Shown here: positions 1-8,560 of the stretch, one piece after another | Layout of the letters: every line of letters starts with the position of its first letter | Numbering within the stretch: the first letter of the stretch is position 1 | Assembly (NCBI RefSeq): GCF_000485595.1 | Contig: NW_014577184.1 | Location: 273,933-301,131 of the forward strand | From: Priapulus caudatus | Taxonomy: Eukaryota > Priapulida > Priapulimorpha > Priapulimorphida > Priapulidae | Direction: 5' to 3' | Length of the DNA: 27,199 nt | Translations under genes and position numbers: made by a program | The notes under the pieces: model-generated | Databases searched by the model: none | Told to the model about the DNA's origin: nothing | The model's input: only the letters and a program-made list of their open reading frames with translations

Positions 1-56
1 CAGGAGATGATGAGAGGGAGAGAGAAGACACTCCACCCTGATAGAGGAGGGCAGAC

Positions 57-82
57 CAGACAGACAGACAGACAGACAGACA
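57..82. repeat. (ACAG)n tetranucleotide tract, left arm
   Basis: This is about 6.5 copies of a four-base unit. It is the inverted counterpart of the CTGT tracts at 25876-25902 and 17392-17419. In the right-arm orientation it marks the boundary at which the ~8.5 kb unit restarts, so the left arm also crosses a unit boundary here. Confidence 0.95.
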
Positions 83-650
83 GGCGAGATACTCAAAGGA
101 TATAACAGAGAGAGAAGCTGAGTGTGAGACGAGCAGGAAATTAAAAACGAAATCGGTATTGAGTAGAGCGAACCCGATGTGGGATGTCGATGACATCTAA
201 CGGAATGTGAGAGAGAGAGAGAGGAGAGAGATAAGGCGCCGCCCCGGCCACGAAAAAAAGAGCGAGAGTGAACGTGAGAGTGGGGGCGCTGCCATGGAGG
301 CGGCTACGGCGGCACGTCTGTTATCCTGGTGTCAAGGATCTGGCTCAAACTGGTCTTTGTTACGGGTGCCCGTGCTTTGTATCGGTCGGTACGGACGCGC
401 GAGATCAGGTCACACATCGGATCTCAGCGCCGTCGATGCTTTGTTGTCAGCAAGTTCCAACTTTTTCTTTAATCTGCACTGCTCCTGCCTCGTTTACTCT
501 ACTCTCGAGAGCTGTGACGACGAAGTGGGTGGTAGCAGCTGCTCGCGAACTTGACATTGTCGGCTGGTACTCTTACGTGTTGCAACTCGATGTTTTGTGT
601 GTATGTTGTACTACTCACCTATGCGCTCCTACACACACGCACACGTCCGC
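83..650. other. Non-coding block of left arm with GA run
   Basis: This block pairs with about 25330-25875. It holds a short GA run (207-232), then a moderately GC-rich stretch without internal repeats. Open frames here are broken by one-base differences between the two arms (for example GTTTCGAGT-type added bases and a lost base near 270-330). No frame is preserved in both copies, which argues against coding. No promoter or RNA gene was recognised. Confidence 0.6.
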
Positions 651-653
651 ACT

Positions 654-724
<71 letters not shown>

Positions 725-760
725 TCACTTACATCACACAAACACACCACACACACCACG
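631..760. repeat. (CA)n microsatellite, left arm
   Basis: This is a CA-dinucleotide tract, purest at 659-724 with a single AAA interruption near 692-695, bordered by impure CA-rich sequence. It is the counterpart of the GT tract at 25209-25310. The arms differ in length and in the position of the interruption, as expected for slippage after duplication. Confidence 0.95.
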
Positions 761-814
761 CAGGCGCCGCGCGCATGCACACGCACGGCTTTACCTGGAA
801 CTTGTCTTCTTCGT

Positions 815-1500
815 AGCGATTGGTCGAAAATCTGTTTTCGTGTGGATGTTGCATTTACCTATACGTCCCCAGACACCCGCGAGTATTACCTGACTTCTTT
901 TTCCCGGTTAGCGAGTCGGAAAATCTGTTTTTGTGTAGATGTTGCATTTACCTATACGTTCCCAGACACCGGCCGCTTTACCTGAACTTCTTCTTTCGTA
1001 GAGAGTCGAAAATCTGTTTTTGGTGTGGGATGTTTGTAACTTACCTATACGCCCCCGACACCAACGGCCATTTACCTGAACTTCTTCTTTTCGTAGAGAG
1101 TGCGATAAATCTGTTTTTGTGCTGGATGTTGTACCTCCTTATACGCCCCCAGACACCCACGGCATTACCTGTTACTTTCTCTTTCGTAGAGAGTCAAAAA
1201 TCTGTTTTTCGTTGTGGATGTTTTACTTACCTTATACGCCCAGACACCCCACGGCATTACCGTTTAAACTTCTCTTTTCGTGCAGAGTCGAAAATCGTTT
1301 TCTGGTGGATGTTTGTACTTAGCCATACGCCCCCCAGGACACCCACGGTATTACCTGCACTTCTCTTTTCGATAGAGAAAGTCTGAAAATCTGCTTTTTG
1401 TGTTGATGTTGTACTTAGCCATCGCCCCCAGACACCCACGGTTTATCTAAGGCTGGTCTTCAAGTATGCGAATCGAAATCTGTTTTTCGCAGGCGCTGTA
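815..1500. repeat. ~90-bp minisatellite, about 7 units, left arm
   Basis: About seven tandem units share the order GTCGAAAATCTGTTTTTGTG, GATGTTG, TACCTATACG, CCCAGACACCC, CGGTATTACCTGAACTTC, TTTCGTAGAGA. The CAGACACC-type core recurs near 868, 963, 1058, 1150, 1238, 1336 and 1429. Units carry one-base indels, so the frame shifts from unit to unit. The apparent cysteine- and proline-rich translation with a ~30-residue period is therefore not evidence of a protein. The same array, with the same unit number, sits in the right arm at 24500-25175. Confidence 0.93.
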
Positions 1501-1789
1501 GTGGCTCGTGTATGCGCCGCCTACCCAGGTCTGTTTTCTCGCAAGATTGCTGTTATTTACGTATGCGCGGCTACAGTTGATGGTTTTCCCTGAGCCGCGT
1601 CCTAAAAAGACCTTTCAAGCCATCGATAAAAGCTGCTGCATTCTTTTTTTTTTGCCTATGTTTGGTCTAATACAGTTCTATACGTCACGGGTTTTTACCC
1701 GGGCCGAGACATACGCGAAGCGGAAGCCTGGGCCGTCTCTACGGAAAACGATGATCCTCTTATTGATTCCCTCATTGTGGATTTGACGA

Positions 1790-1880
1790 GCTTAGTAGAC
1801 GTGAACACCTGACGCGGAGGCTGCGTTGTCCGCACTTCCGGTTATCTGAGGGTTTCGAGTCTCGCCGCGTTTGGCGCCCG
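1790..1880 (+). ncRNA. tRNA-like promoter remnant (A/B-box-like), possible SINE head
   Basis: The sequence GGTTTCGAGTCTC at 1851-1863 resembles an internal RNA polymerase III B box with one extra T. The right-arm copy reads GGTTCGAGTCTC and fits GWTCRANNC exactly. An A-box-like TAGTAGACGTG lies at 1793-1803, about 58 bp upstream, but it is not intact in the right arm. The T stem around the loop has a mismatch and I could not fold a full cloverleaf, so this is not an intact tRNA gene. A tRNA-derived SINE head is the best guess; chance resemblance is a real alternative. Confidence 0.3.
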
Positions 1881-2217
1881 GCTTTGATTGTGGGGTGTTT
1901 TCTTCGTGCGGGTGGCCCAGGTATATTCTCTCGTTTTACACGGCTTTAACTGTTTTTTTATTGTTAGCGGAACAAAGGCCACATTCGCCTCAGCTTCCAC
2001 GTTAGACATTCACTATATATTAGCAAGGTCGTGCTCAGTCATTCTCATATGTACACTTCCTTTCAGTGTAGCGTTAGCACCCATTACAGGCAAACCCCGT
2101 GTAGGTTACCGCTCCAGAAACGGATTCGTCTCTACAGATGAAAACGTTTTGGCGTCTTCCCCCCGAGTGGCGGTTATGCCAGCGAAACGACCTCTATGGG
2201 AACGCGACACGCTAACT

Positions 2218-2224
2218 TATAAAA
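2218..2224 (+). promoter_or_regulatory. TATA-like box conserved in both arms
   Basis: TATAAAA occurs here and, inverted, at 23808-23814 with similar flanks (CTTATAAAAGAACA). Being preserved in both arms shows only shared ancestry. No downstream gene was found, so promoter activity is unproven. Confidence 0.25.
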
Positions 2225-2765
2225 GAACAGAGCGTTGGGTTTCCTTTGAGTAATGGTTGAGCTGTGCAGACTGTGCATCCGAAACTTACTCAATACACGG
2301 TCTCTTGATTCCGGACCACCAGCGTGCCGCTAGCATCGTAACCTGCCAGCGGACGCTTGGACATGATGCCCCAACCCATCCTCTCTCGCAGAATGTCACC
2401 GTAGGTGGCAGCAAGGAATCAATAGCTTAGCTAATGATCAGTGCTAGGTAGTCGTTGTCGGCGCCGTTGTTGTGCATTGTGTCGTCGCATATTACAGCCG
2501 CGCGACGTCGGTCCGACATTTGCAAGTTACAACGCGTCCGCAGGCGTCCTTGCCTTGGCGCGGACAAAAACGTCGTACAAAGAGTGTCTTTGTCGCGGGG
2601 CGAGTATTACCGGGGAAGGCATACCTCACGGCGCGCGCATGCTGGACTATTACTGGGAGTGAACGGGAGGGTCGGCAGCATTCTAAGCGGCAGTTTCTAC
2701 CACCCGCAGGGCCGCGGTAAAGGTCACCGCCGACGTGTTGCGGCAAACGGGCCGAAGGTTCGCGC

Positions 2766-3025
2766 GGTTGTTCTCGCGTCTCTCTTCTCTCTTCCCCCTC
2801 TGCTTCGCTTCTCTCTTGTTCTCTCGCCCTGCCCCTTCTTCTTGCTTCCCCTCTCGTTCTCTCGTCCCTTCTCTCTTTCTCTCTCTCTTTTCTCTCTCAC
2901 TTCGACTCTCACTCTCACTCTTCACTCTCACCAAATCTCACTCTCACTCTCACTCTCACTCTTACTCTCATTTTCATTTGTCCATTTCTCATTTTCATTC
3001 TCAATTCTCTTCCTCTCCCTCACAT
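2766..3025. repeat. CT-rich tract with (TCTCAC)n, left arm
   Basis: This is a polypyrimidine stretch made of TCTCT, CCCTC and a hexanucleotide-like CTCTCA run (about 2905-2990), drifting to CATTTTCATT-type units. It pairs with the GA-rich stretch 23085-23300 in the right arm. Serine- and leucine-rich open frames across it are a composition effect. Confidence 0.9.
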
Positions 3026-3099
3026 ATCTCCGCTGCGCACACAAACGCGTACACGTTCTCTTGCTCTTGCGCGCGCTTTTCTCGCTCTCTCTGCTATGT

Positions 3100-3165
3100 A
3101 TGTGTGCTGGTGCCGTGCGTGCGTGCGTGCGTGTACGCGTGCGCGTGTGTGTGGTGGTGTGTTCT
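3100..3165. repeat. Alternating purine/pyrimidine tract (TGCG/TG), left arm
   Basis: GTGCGTGCGTGCGTG-type sequence is followed by TACGCGTGCGCGTGTGTGTG. The core of about 45-50 bases alternates purine and pyrimidine. Its partner at 22919-23023 is about twice as long, so this tract changed length after the arms formed. Such tracts can adopt Z-DNA under supercoiling. Confidence 0.85.
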
Positions 3166-5283
3166 CTTTATCCTCTCTACACACAGCCACCCTTTCCGCC
3201 CTGCTCCTTCCCATCCCATAACACTACCAGGCCTGTAAGTTTCTTAGTTCATCGATAAACCCCTTCTACGCAAACAAAAACCGTATGAGCAGCAACCAAT
3301 GTGTTCATGGTTCCATTGTGGAATAGCCTATGTACCGGTATGCGATCTGGGGCGTGAGCCGTTGTGAGCAGACCCCACTGGGCAAGACCGTAGCTTGACT
3401 GCGACCGGGCCATCTGTCCATTTTTTTTATTCGTCGATCGAACTTTCATTTATTTCGATTACATAGTAGGCAATTGTGTGAAAGCACCGAAAATTCAATT
3501 ATTTCCCACTCATCGATTTCCCAGCTTGGCATCCGGGTTTTTAAAAGTTTCGGGCATTAAATGATTAACACCGATTGGGTTCTTCTGCGCGTATTTCGGA
3601 TTGGCGTGACCGGTCGTAGAACGTGAAAGGCGAATTCTCCAGTCGCTGTTATTGCGTTCTGCGCACTGCGTTAATTATAATCTATATATCAATATATATA
3701 ATTTATATATTATATGTATCTTTCACGCAAGGTTTATTGCGACGTCGTTTGCACCGTGAAATGTAGTAGCGCTAATCGCTTACCTTTTACACGTACTCCT
3801 CCCGAATATGATTATCATTGAACAGGAAAGTGAGCCACGCCTATGCACTGAATCAATATCACATATAGCTCGGTCACCTCTACGGAATGGGACATTCGTT
3901 CTGTAACAGGAGACGTGACGCTATCCTAGAACGATTTTCATTCATAAATTTGAAATTACTTATAGAACGAACATACTGTTTACAGTAGGGACACCTTTCG
4001 CGAATTCTTCCCCGTGCACGGCGTCGAGCTACCCGTTATGATACGGATTTAATATGTTATTGATGCACAGAGAGAAGTTCCCGGTCGGATCCGTTTAAAA
4101 ACGGAAGGCGGAAGGAAAAGAATCTTGGCTGGCATCGAAACGGCCGTCAACAGAATCACGCTGTGCATACCAATCAATTGTCATAGGTAACAACTTTTTT
4201 GCACACGCCACGAAAAAAAGCGATCGACCACCCAGGACGTACTTCGTCAGATATTTTCCATTGGAAATTCGACAACATCGCCATTGGCAACCGCGGTGGC
4301 GGGTCTTGCTTAACGTGTGGCTGGCTAAAAGAAAACTTCAATGCCTTAGGTGAATTAGGAATATTTTTGTGCAACGTTGGCTAATTCGGGACCGAAATTT
4401 TTCGCTGTAACAATGAACGCTGCGCCCTCTTGTGCCGGCGAAGCGAATAAGTTTTCGCAGTTGAATGGAAACCACGACGGCGATTCTTGCGGCGCCTGCG
4501 CCGAGAATAATTATGTTGCTAAACCTTCACTCCTCTGGCGAGCAAAGCGATGTGTTTACTTCTCCAATTCGCGACGATGGAGATGAACTGCACTATGGAT
4601 GCCAGGTGCGTCTGCATATGCGCCGTTTATTACTCCTACCGCACATTCATAAGCTGCTTAAGCTTAGAGGAATTTTCTCTTTCTCGCCCCGTCGACTTGC
4701 GCTGCCCCCCCCCATGCAGTTTGACAGTGAATTACCGAACCATATTATAAGGTTCCAGTCAATGTGTCATTTATAGACAGATATCGATATGAGATGGCTT
4801 CACTGTATAGCCCTGTCACTCGAAATACACAATTAAATGTATCCGCTTCGGATCGTACCTATTATGAGACGGGCGTGGCTTGTGCTTAGATCTTCTTGGA
4901 ACAAGAGGGTGACTTGAACGCAGCGTTTTCGAATGTTTCGCCGTACTCATGAACAGGCTTGGTCAGTCTCAAGCCGCGATTCGACGGGTCGGCGTTACTT
5001 TTCTTCGGCGACCGTGTCGTCGCGTATTTATCCCGATCGTCGCAGCACGAATCGGTCAACGTAGGTGTGTTTTTTACTCGTGTTTATCCGGCCATGTCTT
5101 TACTACTACGTCTATTCCTTGGAGTCGCTGCCGCATGCCTCGGGTGAAGACGAGCTTACGCGGTGTCGACATCATGTCGCTTCACGCGTACGTTCACGAC
5201 TCGACCCAATATCTTCGTGCGGGTGCGCGTGCCTGGTTTGACGTCCTGGTAAAGAGACTCTCATTTTTTTTAGCGAATAGATG
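3166..5283. other. Non-coding block of left arm
   Basis: This block pairs with about 20960-22916. It holds an AT-rich patch (3671-3720), two copies of the AGAGGT-type motif on the minus strand (3872-3894 and 3955-3973) and a run of nine C at 4705-4713, matched by nine G at 21453-21461. Frames of 60-125 codons occur on both strands, but none resembles a known family or is kept in frame in the other arm. I see no gene here. Confidence 0.6.
3671..3720. repeat. AT-rich tract (TATATA), left arm
   Basis: TATATATC, AATATATATAATTTATATAT and similar steps form an imperfect self-complementary AT patch. The right-arm counterpart at 22390-22434 is also AT-rich but with different phasing and length. Confidence 0.85.
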
Positions 5284-5820
5284 CTACGTGGCTGCTGCTG
5301 CTGATTTGCTGCGCCGGGGGTAGCGGTCTCGTTGTTGTCTGGTTGGTTGTTGCTGGTTTGCCTTTGCTGGCTGCTGCTCGTGGTTGGTGGCTCTCTGGCT
5401 GCTCCGCCTGGTGAGTGCGTGGGTGGTGCTGCTGCTGCTGCTGTGGTGGTGCTGCTGTGCTTCTGGTGGTGCGCTGTTGGTCGTTGCTGCTTGTGGCGGT
5501 ACTGCCTGCTTACTGCTGCCTGCTGCGTGGTTGGCGGTGGTGGTGTGATGTTGTTGTTGTTGTTTGTTGTTGTTGTTGATTGTGATGACGATGGTGATGG
5601 TGATGGATACCGCCGCCGCTTGCTGCTGGCTGCTGATGTAATGATTGATGTTGTTGTTGTTGTTTGTTGTTGCTTGGTTGCTTTGTTGTTGATGATGATG
5701 ATGATTGAATGATGATGATGATGATAATGCCTGCTGACCTAATGATTGCTGATGCGCGGAGCGATGACGACGCACGAACACGATGATAGATGATAATTGT
5801 TGATGATGATGTTGCATAGC
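5284..5820. repeat. Triplet-repeat tract (CTG/TTG/GAT), left arm
   Basis: This is a mosaic of CTG, TTG, GGT and GAT triplets. It is the counterpart of the CAG/CAA/CAC/ATC triplet tract at 20338-20955. Long frames appear on both strands (leucine/valine-rich on plus; glutamine/histidine/serine-rich on minus) only because the repeat is in threes. The right-arm tract is longer and purer. Confidence 0.9.
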
Positions 5821-7134
5821 CACACCCGGTTGCTGCCGCTGCTTGGTGCGTTGGGCGATTGCTTACAGTCGCGCGACGCTGCCGCTACTGCAACATACTT
5901 GTTGTTGCGGTTCGCAGTGATATTGTTATACTCTGTGGGTGCCCTGCCTACTGGCGTGTTAACTGTTGGTCTGGGTTTGCTTGCTGTTGGCTGCTTGCGC
6001 GCTATACGAAAAAATGCCGGGCTTCCGATTTATGGGCTATTTGTCAGGCACTGGCCGGGTCAAGCCGGCCCTGTGACCGACGCACTCCGCCAGCCCTCCT
6101 CCAGCGCCTGCGGCCGCCCGGGTTTGGGATGCCGTGTTTGGTATTTGGGGTGCGTTAGTATCTCTTCGCGGCTGCTGGCGCGGTCGTGTCGATTGGTCGC
6201 GTGTTCTCTCTGCTTCTAGGTTATTAGGCTTCTTACGGTGGTCATCGCGGGGGTCCGCCCCGGGTGCGGTTGGAGTGGTTAGTGCGACGTTTTTGAGGTG
6301 TGGGGACGCTGTCGGCGTTTGCGTCCCGTTAGCGATGGAATGATGTCAATTTCGCTTCTGCGTCGGCTGAGGCGTGTGCCCTAGCCTTGGCCCGCAACTC
6401 TGCCAGCTTCCCACATTCACAATCACAATCTTTAGGCTGCGACGAGACGGCGGCGTGCGACGGACGCTCTTTCCTCGTCGGGAAAGAATAGGATTTGCTG
6501 CATAGTAGTCTTTATACGCATTATCATACGTGCGGACATCCTATGAGAAAGTCTACATCCGCTTAGAATTCCACGGTAAATTCGGTAGAATCTCTACGTG
6601 ACCAATCTATGGAACTCTATATAACTTGTGTGGTTAGAGAATGTCCCGCGTAGTAATCTACAGATCGCATCGTGTATCGCACGCACGTCGGACGTGTGAC
6701 CCGTCAGTGCTCTTCAATTTCGTCACACGTGTGGTGCTGTTTGGGTTACTTAGTCGCCATCTTCCAATCTGCTTGATTCACGTGCCAAAACCTTGCGTCG
6801 GCCACAGCAGCTGCGGCCGCGCACCATCCATTCATCATTACTTCGTGTGGCTTCACTCAGCTTGTCGTTCATCGTTCATCGGCTCCAGATTTGCGCCGCC
6901 CGTAAATCGGAGGATTCATCGAGGGATATCGGGCCTCATAGGGACGCTTCGACCGACGCTCGCCGATGCGTATATAAATTTCGCTTCAGAAATCGGCGCG
7001 TTTGCCAGAGGAGATGCAATAATTCGATCCGCCGGGGTACTCGCCAAGATTACAAGAGAGAAGAGGACGATAGCGACATGACGCGAGAAAGACAGACGCG
7101 ATTAGAGAGAGAACTGCGAGAGAGAGGCGGGTAG
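5821..7134. other. Innermost block of left arm
   Basis: This block pairs with about 19405-20337. The 6060-6440 part differs most from its partner: the left copy has GC-rich sequence such as TCGCGGGGGTCCGCCCCGGG where the right has CCCCGGGGGCGGGGG. The stretch 6500-6660 contains CTACGTGAC-type short repeats, and a TATATAAA lies at 6971-6978. The 146-codon frame at 6641-7081 shares a short peptide-level similarity with the minus strand at 19506-19763, but only because the DNA is duplicated. Indels break the frame, so coding is not supported. Confidence 0.55.
6971..6978 (+). promoter_or_regulatory. TATATAAA box near inner end of left arm
   Basis: GCGTATATAAATT is conserved as the inverted sequence at 19546-19553 in the right arm. 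It reads toward the spacer. No transcript or gene downstream is evident, so promoter function is only possible. Confidence 0.25.
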
Positions 7135-7175
7135 CATGAAGAGCAAGAGAGAGAGAGAGAGAGAGAGACTGAGGG
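7135..7175. repeat. (GA)n tract at inner edge of left arm
   Basis: AGAGCAAGAGAGAGAGAGAG runs to about 7170, then changes to CTGAGGGCGGCGC. The right-arm side continues instead as CGCGCGCGAGAGCGAGAGC (reverse complement). Homology between the arms stops in this tract. Confidence 0.85.
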
Positions 7176-8560
7176 CGGCGCTTGAGACCTACATTCCTCC
7201 TAAAACTTTGGATTCGAAGGACATCTATATTGTCTTTCGTGCGATAGAAGCATTGATAGGAGCTCATATTCAGTATCTGGTGAGAGATGAGATTGAATTA
7301 GAGAGACGGACATTCGCTTAAACTGGACTTCAAGAATATGAACATTCTAGACGAGAATTGTATGTCAAGCACAGAAAGAACGTAGTGCCTTCATGGTAAG
7401 CATTTGTCGATACGCAGGAAAATCTGTAAGAAGGACAGAGTGGAGGCTCGACAAACAATGTATGACTACAGACCAGACACACATATAATATGTGTCTTAA
7501 CAGACAGCTATACTAATATGATACTTTAGAACTTTACAAGAAGTTATCATCTGAAAACGTGTACTGGTGTAAGTTATTGGCGTAGAGAGGCGTTATGTCC
7601 CTCAAGGGTACTGCCGGTTATACAGCTGAACCCTGTGATCATAAGACAGAGTTAGCCGACCAAGGACGACCTTGTGCGCGCGGTCCGGACCCGGGGCAAT
7701 GCAACATAGGAGAGCAACGCAAGCTAGAGCTGTGCACCTGGCGAGAAGCTGGCGGGATCAGACACGGCAACGCACGACGGAGGATCAGGGCGCGAAGAGA
7801 GCGGGCAGATTACGCGATGCACGAAACAGGGACACAGAGGAGCAGCGCAGGGGGAAAGCGGACAGTAGGAGGACGACGCCGACAACGCAGAGCACCCACG
7901 CGCAGTGGGTATTACGAGCCGAAGGAGAAAGTACAATAGTTATCGCTTATTGAACAAGTCTCGACCAGGTACAAGTAGAAAGGAGCGACGGGCATGGGAG
8001 ACCGAGCAGCGTAGAGAGAGCGAGAAGTAGTGAGAAGTTACATAGAGTGTCTGTTTCGGACAAGTTGAGCGGCAAACAGATTCAGAGCAGGAAGGTGACA
8101 GGAGTAGGAGAAGCCACGCGCAAAGGCCCGCTAAGGAGGATCGTGCGGTACGGAGAAAGAGGACGAGAGGAGAAGCGTCGCACGGAGTGAACAGAGCGAC
8201 ACGCCCAGTCCAGAACGAGCGTGCGTCGAGCTCGACGGGGAGCGGCGCTAGAAGTCAACAGCGCGGCCAGCAGCGTGGGGGCCGAGCACGAGACGCACGC
8301 GAGCGAGCGCGTCAGACAAACCGCCGCGAGAGAGAGAAGGAGTCTGAGAAGAGGAGACGCGATTTTCGCAGAGCATACCACGTGGGTCGCGTAACGGAAC
8401 GACGACGGCGAGACAGCGACAGGAGGAGGAGGATGGCAGCAGAGGGCAGGCAGAAACGAGACAAAGAGAGAGCGAGACTTGTTAGAATCATCAGCTGCGA
8501 ACCAGCGAGAGAAATTGTTTAGACAGAAGATAGGAGAGGAGAGAGAAGACGACTCGCAGT
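7176..8560. other. Purine-rich spacer region, no gene seen
   Basis: The plus strand is visibly enriched in A and G (GAGAGAG, AGGAGGAGGAGG, GAGAGAGAAGG) from the end of the left arm to about 8560. The bias produces arginine- and glutamate-rich open frames (for example 7595-7939 and 8187-8522) without recognisable domains. It is not part of the inverted repeat. The biased composition could be a degraded GA-rich satellite or an element's untranslated leader; no LTR, primer-binding site or polymerase motif supports the second idea. Confidence 0.5.

Larger units (their letters stand above)
1501..2765. other. Single-copy-like block of left arm
   Basis: This block pairs with about 23330-24500. It contains a B-box-like site at 1851-1863, three copies of a short AGAGGT-type motif (1733-1752, 2105-2125, 2188-2209, on the minus strand) and a TATAAAA at 2218-2224. 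A 121-codon open frame at 1888-2253 has no recognisable family, and its frame is not kept in the right-arm copy. No gene is supported. Confidence 0.55.
1..7168. repeat. Left arm of very large inverted repeat
   Basis: This segment reads as the reverse complement of 25957-19364 along its whole length, in the same order. Anchors seen by eye: 1-200 with 25760-25957, 3253-3330 with 22741-22826, 4383-4770 with about 21395-21775, 6000-6060 with about 20285-20335, and 6960-7135 with about 19405-19562. Copies differ mainly by single-base insertions or deletions, with fewer substitutions, and in the length of simple repeats. This arm is about 7168 bp and its partner about 6594 bp. Homology fades inside a GA tract at 7140-7170. 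Position 1 is not a true end: the partner continues beyond 25957, so this arm probably continues upstream of the window. No coding gene was recognised in either arm. Arm limits are good to about 20 bp. Confidence 0.95.

Noticed and set aside
820-1386. Repetitive cysteine-rich protein with ~30-residue units
   Set aside because: The DNA unit is 88-90 bp with one-base indels, so the frame drifts between units. The right-arm copy does not keep one frame.
815-1500. CRISPR array
   Set aside because: The units are contiguous ~90-bp tandem copies without unique spacers, in eukaryote-like DNA.
1872-1880. TGGCGCCCG, like the start of a retroelement primer-binding site
   Set aside because: Only about nine bases match, no LTRs flank it, and no gag or polymerase motifs follow.
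1790-1880. Intact tRNA gene
   Set aside because: No full cloverleaf can be folded by eye, the T stem has a mismatch, and the left copy has an extra base in the loop.
1888-2253. 121-codon frame in the left arm
   Set aside because: Indels between the arms break the frame in the right-arm copy, and no recognisable domain is seen.
5284-5823. Glutamine/histidine/serine-rich 179-codon frame, like a transcription-factor low-complexity region
   Set aside because: It is the triplet tract of the left arm, the frame is not preserved in the right arm, and there is no attached folded domain.
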